The notes: generated by a model from the letters alone, not told the origin. Shown: positions 1 to 5,172, numbered from the stretch's first letter. The stretch: DNA of 5,172 nt from Methanosarcinaceae archaeon (GCA_020793555.1 DQIO01000157.1:1-5172); one strand, 5' to 3'. Translations and numbers: made by a program.

Positions 1-68
1 GCCCGTTCCGGCATTGGTTATGAGATATTCAACGAAGCAGTGGATAGTGGATATACCAAATCCAAAAC
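1..68 (+). repeat. Dispersed repeat, copy A (right end only, window edge)
   Basis: The first 53 bases are identical to the last 53 bases of the window (5120-5172), and match 52 of 53 at 1633-1685 and 51 of 53 at 3705-3757. Weaker similarity (a CCAAATCCAAAA-like tail) continues to about 68. The left part of the unit lies outside the window. The reading frame of the ATPase is open through this copy. The other copies carry indels and substitutions without a codon pattern, so I treat it as non-coding. Confidence 0.9.
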
Positions 69-72
69 TTTA

Positions 73-76
73 GAGG
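73..76 (+). promoter_or_regulatory. Shine-Dalgarno site of the ATPase gene
   Basis: GAGG lies 8 bases before ATG 85, just after the end of the repeat copy. It supports the ATG over the upstream in-frame GTG at 40, which lies inside repeat sequence with no ribosome binding site. Confidence 0.65.
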
Positions 77-84
77 AAAATGAG

Positions 85-1317
85 ATGGAGCGGGTTGATC
101 TTACCGAACGCCAGCTTGTAATACCTGATTCTAAAAAGGTGATAAGTCTTGTTGGTCCAAGGAGGGCGGGGAAGACATTCTATTTTTATCAGTTGATAAA
201 CAATCTTCTTGAAAGCAACATCGATCGGACTCAGATATTGTATATCAACTTTGAAGATGACAGGATACTACCGCTAAAAAGTAGTGACCTGAATGCAATA
301 TTGGAGGCATATTATGAGCTATATCCCGGTAATACGGGGAAAATGCTCTACCTGTTCTTCGACGAGATACAAAATGTTGACAACTGGGAAATATTCATAA
401 GACGCATAGATGACACGAAAAATGCGAAAATATATATCACAGGTTCAAGTTCAAAATTGCTAAGTCAGGAGATCGCAACAAGTCTGAGGGGGCGGACTCT
501 TTCTTATCATATGTATACGCTTGGTTTTGAGGAGTTTTTAAGGTTAAAACAGGTAATACTTGACAGGGATTTTGAGTATACTGAAAAAAGATATCTTGTC
601 AAGAATCTGTTCAATGAATATCTCTACACAGGTGGTTATCCTGAGGTAGTACTCGAATCAAAGGTAATGCAAAAGGAGATACTCAGGAATTATTTCGAGA
701 TGATTGTTTATAGGGATATTGTAGAGCGATTTTCGATAAGGAATACTATTCTTCTTAAAAATCTCCTGAAATTTTTGATCACAAATATCAGTTCACCATT
801 CAGTTTGAACGCATATTACAGGGCTGTGAAGAAGGATCTTGCAGTTGGCAAGGAGACGATCATTGAATATCTTTCACATCTTGAAGATATCAATGTGATA
901 TATCTTGTTCCTTTTTTCAGTTATTCGCTAAAGAAGCAGCAGGCTAATCCCCGCAAGGTATACTGTGCGGATAACGGACTACGGAATGCGGTATCGTTCA
1001 GTTTTTCAAAAGATGAAGGTCGTCTGGCTGAGAACCTCGTATTTCTGGAACTTAAAAGAAGGGGCAAAGAGCCGTATTACTGGAAGAATACCGGTGAGGT
1101 GGATTTTGTTTTCAGTGATGATGAGAACATGCTCCATGCTGTGAATGTTTCATATACCGATGATCTGGCTGAGCGAGAGATGAAAGCATTATTTGAATTT
1201 GCAGAGGAGTTTGGAACAAAGGTCAAAGACCTGATCCTGCTTACAAAAGACACGGAAAAATCGGAGGATGGCATAAGGTTTGTACCACTGTGGAAGTGGA
1301 TGCTTGGGGATTATTAA
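85..1317 (+). CDS. AAA_14/DUF4143 family ATP-binding protein
   Basis: This is a full-length DEXX-box ATPase of about 410 residues, the usual size for archaeal AAA_14 + DUF4143 proteins. Walker A is GPRRAGKT (residues 24-31). Walker B is a hydrophobic strand ending in D93-E94, followed by the family's W101. The sensor-1-like ITGSSSKLL lies near 118-126, LRGRT near 134-138 and GGYPE at 183-187. The C-terminal part (about 220-410) contains a PD-(D/E)XK-like region: E316, then the YYWKNTGEVDF strand with E338 and D340. The usual following E-x-K reads N354-V-S356, so nuclease activity is doubtful. I chose ATG 85 because GAGG at 73-76 lies 8 bases upstream and because Walker A is then at the usual distance from the start; GTG 40 would begin inside the dispersed repeat. 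Two tandem stops (TAATAA) end it. The cellular role of this family is mostly unknown; it is common in mobile and accessory regions. Confidence 0.93.
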   Translation: MERVDLTERQLVIPDSKKVISLVGPRRAGKTFYFYQLINNLLESNIDRTQILYINFEDDRILPLKSSDLNAILEAYYELYPGNTGKMLYLFFDEIQNVDNWEIFIRRIDDTKNAKIYITGSSSKLLSQEIATSLRGRTLSYHMYTLGFEEFLRLKQVILDRDFEYTEKRYLVKNLFNEYLYTGGYPEVVLESKVMQKEILRNYFEMIVYRDIVERFSIRNTILLKNLLKFLITNISSPFSLNAYYRAVKKDLAVGKETIIEYLSHLEDINVIYLVPFFSYSLKKQQANPRKVYCADNGLRNAVSFSFSKDEGRLAENLVFLELKRRGKEPYYWKNTGEVDFVFSDDENMLHAVNVSYTDDLAEREMKALFEFAEEFGTKVKDLILLTKDTEKSEDGIRFVPLWKWMLGDY

Positions 1318-1382
1318 TAATTTTGATGCCTACTGTCGTGTCAATGATACAAGATCGTTAATATATTATTTGACACTGTCCA

Positions 1383-1400
1383 ATTTTCGAGTTTTTTTTA
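1383..1400 (+). terminator. Possible poly-T terminator after the ATPase gene
   Basis: An uninterrupted run of eight T (1392-1399), preceded by another TTTT, lies about 75 bases after the ATPase stop. Archaeal RNA polymerase terminates at T-rich tracts without needing a hairpin. It lies within the MITE-like element, so any terminator role would have been acquired by insertion. Confidence 0.35.
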
Positions 1401-1470
1401 AGACGCTGATTCACACAGATTTACGCTGATTTAAGGTTGCATCTGCGTTAATCAGCGTAAATCTGCGTCT
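1401..1470. repeat. Decamer-phased inverted repeat inside the MITE-like element
   Basis: The right arm 1450-1470 pairs perfectly with the left arm 1401-1406 plus 1417-1431 if ten bases (1407-1416) bulge out. Both arms are built from 10-base units: ATCTGCGTTA, ATCAGCGTAA and ATCTGCGTCT on the right, and the complementary ACGCTGATT-like units on the left. Similar ATCTGCG/CGCAGAT interspersed repeats are widespread in archaeal and bacterial intergenic DNA. The function is unknown. Confidence 0.75.
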
Positions 1471-1558
1471 AATATATTTGTTGAGACTACTGTATTTTGA
1501 AACTGTTTAATAATTATCTATATGCCAAATAATAGACACTTTAAAGTTGACACGACAC

Positions 1559-1700
1559 TACCGCCAGCAGTTCATGTAAATTCTGCACAGACCTAAGAGC
1601 AGCCGAAAATTCAGACCTCTCTTTTGGCAGTTGCCCGTTCCGGCATTGGTTATGAGATATTCAACGAAGCAGTGGATTGTGGATATATCAAAAAATCCAA
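1559..1700 (+). repeat. Dispersed repeat, copy B (right half, split by the MITE)
   Basis: It aligns with 5049-5172 of the complete copy. The core 1633-1685 matches 52 of 53 positions, and the tail resembles copies A and C to about 1700. Its first bases, TTGATGCC, are stranded at 1323-1330 on the other side of the MITE-like insertion. The left half (equivalent to 4957-5040) is absent: upstream of TTGATG lies the end of the ATPase gene. Two extra bases relative to copy D (CTAAGAGCAG versus CCCGGCAG) argue against a coding function. Confidence 0.85.
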
Positions 1701-1710
1701 CGCGGAGCGT

Positions 1711-1812
1711 ATCTGCGTGCATCTGCGTTTATCTGCGTTTATCTGCGGTTGATTCGGTATTGTCCAGGCTCATTTCTCATTATCAACATTTTTTTTAACC
1801 GCAGATGCACGC
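1711..1812. repeat. Tandem decamers and inverted repeat, ATCTGCGTNN
   Basis: Four tandem ten-base units starting ATCTGCG run from 1711 to 1750. A reverse-complement arm at 1797-1812 pairs with 1715-1727 (13 bp) or with 1743-1750 (8 bp). It is the same motif family as the inverted repeat at 1401-1470. A short frame reads through the region but encodes only this repeat; I do not call a gene. Confidence 0.7.
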
Positions 1813-1822
1813 AAATACACTC

Positions 1823-1869
1823 ACCTGCTACCGCAGTTGAGTGCCTGCCACGCTTAAAGCGCAGCAGGT
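1823..1869. repeat. Short inverted repeat ACCTGCT/AGCAGGT
   Basis: A 7-bp inverted repeat (1823-1829 with 1863-1869) encloses 33 bases and follows the decamer repeats. It is too short to assign a role. The stretch between here and 1960 holds nothing else I can support. Confidence 0.35.
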
Positions 1870-1960
1870 AACGCAGATGTTGTAATGCGGGGAATGATTA
1901 TTAAGGAAAACTGGAATAGGAATGTGTCAAATCTCCCCAACATTGAGTGTGCAAATATCA

Positions 1961-2028
1961 GACGGGATGAACAGGATTTACAGGATGGGGCGAGCCACTC
2001 GTATCCTGTAAATCCTGTTCATCCTGTC
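1961..2028. repeat. Long perfect hairpin (GGATGAACAGGATT type)
   Basis: A 22-bp perfect inverted repeat (1965-1986 with 2003-2024) extends to 26 bp with one G-U wobble. The 16-base loop itself contains a small stem, CGAG-CCA-CTCG (1991-2001). The motif resembles the common dispersed GGATGAACAGGAT repeats of prokaryotic intergenic DNA. Its right arm is continuous with the repeat half-copy at 2013-2102. Confidence 0.85.
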
Positions 2029-2102
2029 CATTAATTTAAGCAATGCGATTGCATATTTGGCGGCGTATCCTGAATAGTGATATTACCTCCATGATCTTGA
2101 TG
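2013..2102 (+). repeat. Dispersed repeat, copy E (left half only)
   Basis: It matches 4957-5046 at 87 of 90 positions, then diverges abruptly after TTGATG. In the complete copy the unit continues from here into the right half; here it is followed by the toxin-antitoxin promoter region. It contains a small inverted repeat, GCAAT-GCG-ATTGC. Confidence 0.9.
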
Positions 2103-2168
2103 TGTACTCGGAATTATTGGCAATTGGAAGTGCTGCTTTGTATAGGTAACTTATATAAGCAATCGAGA

Positions 2169-2184
2169 ATACCTATATAGGTAT
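2169..2184. promoter_or_regulatory. 16-bp palindromic operator candidate
   Basis: ATACCTATATAGGTAT is a perfect palindrome ending 3 bases before the TATA box of the antitoxin gene. An extra half-site, ATAGGTA, lies at 2142-2148. AbiEi-type antitoxins are known to repress their own operon by binding inverted repeats in the promoter, so this is the likely binding site of the downstream winged-helix protein (inference). Confidence 0.65.
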
Positions 2185-2186
2185 CG

Positions 2187-2196
2187 TATATAAACT
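2187..2196 (+). promoter_or_regulatory. TATA box of a leaderless TA operon transcript
   Basis: GTATATAAAC is centred about 26 bases before ATG 2218, the normal archaeal TATA-to-start distance, so transcription would begin at or next to the ATG. No Shine-Dalgarno is present between 2200 and 2217, which supports a leaderless mRNA. A second TATA-like TTATATAAG at 2151-2159 could serve an alternative start near 2180. Confidence 0.6.
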
Positions 2197-2217
2197 AAAC
2201 ATGTTACCACCACACAT

Positions 2218-2799
2218 ATGCGCGGAAAAATAAGAGATAGAATACTCCGGATAATAGCAAATAATCCAACAGGGGACATAAGCAAATACAGGATTGCAAA
2301 ACTGGCTGACTGCTCATACCCGTGGGTGCGGGAATTTATATTGAAACTTACGAAAATAGGATTGATGAAAGATACCACAGTTTTAGACTACCTTGGCCTG
2401 TTGAATTACTGGCAGTCACATCGTATCAAGAACAAATATCGAGAATATATGCTCAAAGAACCTCTAAAAACTCTCAAAAATACATCCCTGTCTTATGCAT
2501 TGACTACATACCAGGCAGAAAATCTTGTTCAGAATTACCTGTTCCCAAGCCGGGTCGATGTTTACATAAACAAAAGTGACTGGGATCAGTGGCACGATTT
2601 ACTCTCAAAAAATGGGCTTGTGGGTAAAGGAAATGTGCGATTATTGCTCGTTGATGAGCATGTTTTTTATGATTCCTTTGAAAAGGACGGATTAAAACTC
2701 GTTTCTATGCCACAATTGATAATTGACTTGATGAATGAAGGCGGAGTATGTGTGGAAGCTGCAGAATTACTCATCAAAAGGATGATGAAAAATGTATGA
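2218..2799 (+). CDS. AbiEi-like winged-helix antitoxin, type IV TA
   Basis: This 193-residue protein has an N-terminal winged-helix domain (about 1-60): ISKYRIAKLADCSYPWVREF reads as the helix-turn-helix, followed by a wing around 45-60. The C-terminal part (about 107-189) carries the conserved block of AbiEi_2-type antitoxins: FPSRVDVYI, a W-rich helix, GKGNVRLLL, DEHVFYDSF, LVSMPQLIIDL, and GGVCVEAAELL near the end. In this family the protein neutralises the partner nucleotidyltransferase indirectly and represses the operon. Start ATG 2218 fits a leaderless promoter, and the 16-bp palindrome upstream fits autoregulation. Its stop overlaps the toxin start by 8 bp (ATGTATGA), which implies translational coupling. 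The family assignment comes from recalled motifs, not from a search. Confidence 0.85.
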   Translation: MRGKIRDRILRIIANNPTGDISKYRIAKLADCSYPWVREFILKLTKIGLMKDTTVLDYLGLLNYWQSHRIKNKYREYMLKEPLKTLKNTSLSYALTTYQAENLVQNYLFPSRVDVYINKSDWDQWHDLLSKNGLVGKGNVRLLLVDEHVFYDSFEKDGLKLVSMPQLIIDLMNEGGVCVEAAELLIKRMMKNV

Positions 2800-3586
2800 A
2801 ACGTATGAGACCGGAATATCGTCCAGATATCTAAAAACCGTGGTTGACAAACTCGAAGAACCGATTTGTTTGATTGGTGGATGGGCTGTTTACCACAGTG
2901 TGAACAGTAATTTCAATACTGCAACAGGTAGAAATTATATTGGCTCAAGAGATATCGATTTAGGATTTCATTTTGAGGTTGATTGGAGTGAAGAAACCAT
3001 ACTTGAATCTGCTTTTGCCAGGTCTCTTCGAATTATTGAAAATCAACTTGGCTTCATGCCGGTAGGATTTCAATATTTAAAAGAATTCCACATCGAAACT
3101 GAAAAGGAACTTAGTAACAATGAAGTAAAAAGTACACCTACGCACTTCATATTTCCTTTATACATAGATCCAATTGTTGATATCATTCATCCAAAATTCC
3201 ACGATATTTTTAAATTCAATCCAATTGATGAACCGCTACTTGAGATGGTTTTCACAGAAAAAACAAATCGGATTACAGATCGATCACTTGGAAAAAATCT
3301 ATGGTTGCCACAAACTCATGTTCTCCTTGCAACCAAATTGAACTCAGTGGTCAATCAGGATAAAGAACATAAGCGATTGAAGGATGTTGCTGACATTTTC
3401 GCTTTACTTTGGTTTACTGATGTTGATATCTCTGAAATTAAATCCCGGTTTTTTCAGTTCAGTGATAAAAAGGATATCAAACGAACTATTGACTCAATTT
3501 CCAAAAAAGAGATATTTGCAGTAAGCAACATTATCGGGGTTGGTCCGGATGAGATTGAAATGGTATTCCTAGAATTCATAAGATAG
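2792..3586 (+). CDS. AbiEii-like nucleotidyltransferase toxin, type IV TA
   Basis: This 264-residue protein is a Pol-beta-superfamily nucleotidyltransferase. The signature is GGWAVY (29-34) followed by GSRDIDL (51-57), giving the metal-binding pair D54 and D56. A third acidic strand, IDPIVDII, supplies D126 or, more likely, D130. Further down, LLATKLNSVV (K182) and KDVADI (K197-D201) match the C-terminal lysine and KD..D motifs of AbiEii-like proteins, so all catalytic elements look intact. Toxins of this superfamily transfer nucleotides to targets such as tRNA and stop growth; the target here is unknown. It starts inside the antitoxin gene and has no separate promoter. It is probably cytoplasmic: no signal peptide or membrane segment is seen. 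It could also be a DUF-type nucleotidyltransferase outside AbiEii proper, but the antitoxin partner argues for a TA pair. Confidence 0.85.
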   Translation: MYETYETGISSRYLKTVVDKLEEPICLIGGWAVYHSVNSNFNTATGRNYIGSRDIDLGFHFEVDWSEETILESAFARSLRIIENQLGFMPVGFQYLKEFHIETEKELSNNEVKSTPTHFIFPLYIDPIVDIIHPKFHDIFKFNPIDEPLLEMVFTEKTNRITDRSLGKNLWLPQTHVLLATKLNSVVNQDKEHKRLKDVADIFALLWFTDVDISEIKSRFFQFSDKKDIKRTIDSISKKEIFAVSNIIGVGPDEIEMVFLEFIR

Positions 3587-3637
3587 TGTGTGTTGTCCGT
3601 CTGGAACATAGAGATTCTGGCAAGACTCTGAAACAAA

Positions 3638-3771
3638 CAGTTGACAATTCAAAACCAAATAGACCCAAGAGCAGCCGAAAATCCAGACCTCTCTTTTGGC
3701 GTTTGCCCGTTCCTGCATTGGTTATGAGAGATTCAACGAAGCAGTGGATAGTGGATACATCAGGTCCAAAA
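3638..3771 (+). repeat. Dispersed repeat, copy C (right half)
   Basis: Clear similarity begins at AGACC (3661). The core 3705-3757 matches copy D at 51 of 53 positions, and the tail runs to about 3771. Weak similarity (CAGTTGACA versus CAGTTCACA in copy D) may extend the copy left to 3638. The left half is missing here but is present upstream of the TA operon at 2013-2102. Short frames on both strands across 3576-3807 are shadows of the repeat, not genes. Confidence 0.85.
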
Positions 3772-3885
3772 ATCGAAACGAATGACGGCATTTCATTCCT
3801 CATTTAGTGCAAACTGGTTGGGTTGTATGATTTTAATTCATGAAATGTTCAATGTTAAAAATGAAATATAGAGATGTATTTGAAA

Positions 3886-3933
3886 TGAAAAAGTGAAAGG
3901 TTTATCTGAATTTGATTTCAGAATAACAAAAAG
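3886..3933 (-). terminator. Possible terminator of the minus-strand membrane unit
   Basis: Read on the minus strand, a T5 run follows the stop of the small membrane gene by one base (3928-3932). A 6-bp stem, TCTGAA/TTCAGA (3905-3922), comes next, then another T5 run. The T-rich tracts are adequate for archaeal termination. The interval 3772-3933 has no gene. Confidence 0.4.
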
Positions 3934-4110
3934 TTATAACATAGGGGCGCCATCACACTTATTATCTTTTTGTGGTATAATTAATGAGATAATCATTAAT
4001 AATAATCCAAGAAGTAATCCTAAGACAAATGCATTTTGTAAACTTTCATAAGAAATTATGAAACCAAAAACATTTAGCAATATTTTCCCAATAATTGCCA
4101 ATTCTACCAC
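3934..4110 (-). CDS. Small two-helix membrane protein, 58 aa, function unknown
   Basis: A GTG start (complement of 4108-4110) is preceded after 7 bases by GGAGGG (complement of 4118-4123), the best ribosome binding site in the window. No other start lies in frame between an upstream TGA and this GTG. The product has two hydrophobic segments: about residues 3-20 (ELAIIGKILLNVFGFII) and 27-46 (NAFVLGLLLGLLLMIISLII). A short polar tail, PQKDNKCDGAPML, follows. I recognise no family; the size resembles holins, small toxins or regulatory subunits, but none is established. It lies 87 bases downstream of the larger membrane protein gene on the same strand, suggesting a two-gene unit. Its AT-rich composition matches that neighbour. 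Confidence 0.7.
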   Translation of the reverse strand: MVELAIIGKILLNVFGFIISYESLQNAFVLGLLLGLLLMIISLIIPQKDNKCDGAPML

Positions 4111-4117
4111 TTGATAT

Positions 4118-4123
4118 CCCTCC
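4118..4123 (-). promoter_or_regulatory. Strong Shine-Dalgarno deciding the GTG start
   Basis: GGAGGG on the minus strand, 7 bases before the GTG start of the 58-residue protein. It complements the typical archaeal 16S rRNA 3' end and is the main evidence that the small frame is a gene. Confidence 0.7.
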
Positions 4124-4197
4124 AGTTCTCCATATCAAAAGTAATGTATATTTCGTATATTTAATAGATTGATATTACAATTCATCATTATTTAAGA

Positions 4198-4893
4198 TTA
4201 TCCATTAGTTATTATGACTAATCCTTCTGGTGGAGGATATATTTTACTAATAAAAAATCTTAACCCCTCACCTATAGTTGCAAGAATTAATGGATATACC
4301 AACCACAAACTACCCAGTTTTAAACCAAATATGATTGTATCCAATGTGATCAAAAATCCTTTTTCAGAAAATGAAACATAATCATTTGATAACATAAATA
4401 TTGAAAGCATAAATATTCCTAAAAATGCTATTATGACTATAATTACAGTTGCTGAGAACAATGATGATAAAATGCGTTCTCGGATTTGTTTCCAATCCAT
4501 TTCTAATTCATTCTCTAATTGACTACATTTTATTAATCCAGTTGTAACCATTATGCGAACAGTTAGTGATAAGACACTAGATGATATCAGTGTATAAAAT
4601 AGAATATTAATATTATCAAGAGAAACAAAACTAAACAATGAAATGACGATGAAAATCCATGATAAAGTCATTATTTGCAAATAAGTCAAATATAATTTAC
4701 GGATTCGTTTTTTATAGCCTTCTTTTATGTGGAAAATACTTAATCTTGATATCTCTTGTGAAAATTTTTGTAAAACAAAAGGTGTAAGTGCACATAAAAA
4801 CAAACCAATCAAAATTAATATAACTATATTTATAAAAGTAATATTTGAAATATCCACATCTAATACACTAACATCCGAAGAATTGTAAACCAT
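4198..4893 (-). CDS. Five-helix integral membrane protein, unknown family
   Basis: This 231-residue protein has about five transmembrane helices: 20-41, 70-91, 96-118, 145-168 and 181-208. Loop 42-69 (many K/R, including EGYKKRIRK) and loop 119-144 (LENELEMDWKQIRER) are charged. By the positive-inside rule they would be cytoplasmic, with the N terminus outside and the C terminus, ending near KIYPPPEGL, inside. No enzyme motif, transporter signature or signal peptide is visible and I recognise no family. It is visibly more AT-rich than the ATPase gene, suggesting a different origin. It converges on the TA operon, with its own leaderless promoter and the 58-residue gene downstream. It could be a defence effector or a simple accessory membrane protein; the sequence does not decide. 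Confidence 0.8.
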   Translation of the reverse strand: MVYNSSDVSVLDVDISNITFINIVILILIGLFLCALTPFVLQKFSQEISRLSIFHIKEGYKKRIRKLYLTYLQIMTLSWIFIVISLFSFVSLDNINILFYTLISSSVLSLTVRIMVTTGLIKCSQLENELEMDWKQIRERILSSLFSATVIIVIIAFLGIFMLSIFMLSNDYVSFSEKGFLITLDTIIFGLKLGSLWLVYPLILATIGEGLRFFISKIYPPPEGLVIITNG

Positions 4894-4912
4894 TGCACTG
4901 CAAATGTTTAGT

Positions 4913-4923
4913 TAATATATAAT
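4913..4923 (-). promoter_or_regulatory. TATA box of the membrane-protein gene (leaderless)
   Basis: Read on the minus strand, ATTATATATTA is centred about 25 bases before ATG 4893. There is no purine-rich ribosome binding site in between, so the transcript probably starts at the ATG, as for the antitoxin gene. Confidence 0.55.
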
Positions 4924-4956
4924 ATTTACTAAAACAAGATGGTACGACCATTTGTA

Positions 4957-5172
4957 TCCCGTTCATCCTGTCCATTAATTTAAGCAATGCGATTGCATAT
5001 TTGACGGCGTATCCTGAATAGTGATATTACTTCCATGATCTTGATGCCTACCGCAGCAGTTCACATAAATTATGCACAGACCCCGGCAGCCGAAAATCCA
5101 GACCTCTCTTTTGGCGCTTGCCCGTTCCGGCATTGGTTATGAGATATTCAACGAAGCAGTGGATAGTGGATA
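4957..5172 (+). repeat. Dispersed repeat, copy D (complete, uninterrupted)
   Basis: This is the only copy with left half (4957-5046, 87 of 90 with 2013-2102) and right half (5047-5172, as in copies A, B, C) joined. It therefore serves as the reference for the unit, at least 216 bp long. It begins within what is the right arm of the hairpin at 1961-2028, but without a left arm here. A conserved weak stem, GCC(G)AAAA with TTTTGGC, lies in the right half (5088-5114). Open frames exist on both strands but are broken by a 2-base indel between copies, so I regard it as non-coding. It runs to the window end. Confidence 0.9.

Larger units (their letters stand above)
1333..1558. mobile_element. MITE-like element, 226 bp, flanked by TA duplication
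   Basis: The ends are 12-bp terminal inverted repeats: CTGTCGTGTCAA on the left, and on the right the reverse complement of GTGTCGTGTCAA (one mismatch). TA flanks both ends (1331-1332 and 1559-1560). The repeat copy at 4957-5172 gives the empty site: TTGATGCCTACCGC is continuous at 5041-5054, while here it is split as TTGATGCCTA / TACCGCC. A TA duplication with short inverted repeats is known for IS630/Tc1-mariner elements, so a non-autonomous member of that group is the likely identity; the family assignment is inference. There is no coding capacity; the interior holds a decamer-phased inverted repeat. Confidence 0.8.

Noticed and set aside
40..84. GTG 40 as the ATPase start
   Set aside because: It lies within the dispersed repeat and lacks a ribosome binding site; ATG 85 has GAGG at proper spacing.
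1711..1869. CRISPR array or integron attC site
   Set aside because: The tandem units are contiguous 10-mers with no spacers, and the nearby inverted repeat lacks the GTTRRRY/RYYYAAC core pair of attC sites.
1677..1871. 64-residue plus-strand frame
   Set aside because: It is made of the end of repeat copy B and the ATCTGCG decamer repeats; no ribosome binding site and no protein-like composition.
2151..2579. Minus-strand 75-residue and plus-strand 85-residue frames over the antitoxin gene
   Set aside because: They are shadows of the antitoxin coding frame, which has clear domain motifs and a promoter.
3576..3807. Overlapping 73- and 75-residue frames on both strands
   Set aside because: Both read through repeat copy C; equivalent frames are broken in other copies by a 2-base indel and show no codon-biased substitution pattern.
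5088..5172. tRNA or structured RNA in the repeat
   Set aside because: Only one weak 7-bp stem with a bulge is visible; no cloverleaf or conserved tRNA loop motifs.

Overview
The window looks archaeal, probably from a euryarchaeon of the Methanosarcinales or an anaerobic methanotroph relative; the lineage is a guess. The sequence shows TATA-type promoters centred about 26 bases before start codons with no ribosome binding site (leaderless genes), alongside other genes with a strong GAGG/GGAGGG Shine-Dalgarno. Protein families typical of archaeal accessory regions and abundant non-coding repeats fit this. No RNA gene, CRISPR array, replication gene or transposase gene was found.

Layout: (1) 85-1317, + strand, a DEXX-box ATPase of the AAA_14/DUF4143 type, abutting a repeat copy on its 5' side. 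(2) 1323-2102, a repeat-rich spacer: a 226-bp MITE-like element with a TA target duplication, a second repeat copy, two decamer-phased inverted repeats, and a long perfect hairpin. (3) 2103-3586, + strand, an autoregulated-looking type IV (AbiE-like) toxin-antitoxin operon: a winged-helix antitoxin and a nucleotidyltransferase toxin overlapping by 8 bp. It has a 16-bp palindrome and a leaderless TATA promoter in front. (4) 3638-3771, a third repeat copy. (5) 3934-4893, - strand, a convergent AT-rich unit with an unrecognised five-helix membrane protein and a previously uncalled 58-residue two-helix protein with a near-ideal GGAGGG site. (6) 4957-5172, the most complete repeat copy.

The architecture is the most interesting part. 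One direct repeat (about 215 bp when complete) recurs in the same orientation and separates the window into single functional modules: ATPase, toxin-antitoxin pair, membrane-protein pair. The complete copy acts as a reference. It shows that the TA module sits between the left and right halves of another copy, and that the MITE-like element inserted at a TA dinucleotide within a third. The last 53 bases are identical to the first 53, so the molecule could be a circle of 5119 bp, or, more conservatively, an assembly contig that broke at the repeat. ATPase, TA pair and membrane proteins look like accessory or defence-island cargo; a joint function is not shown.
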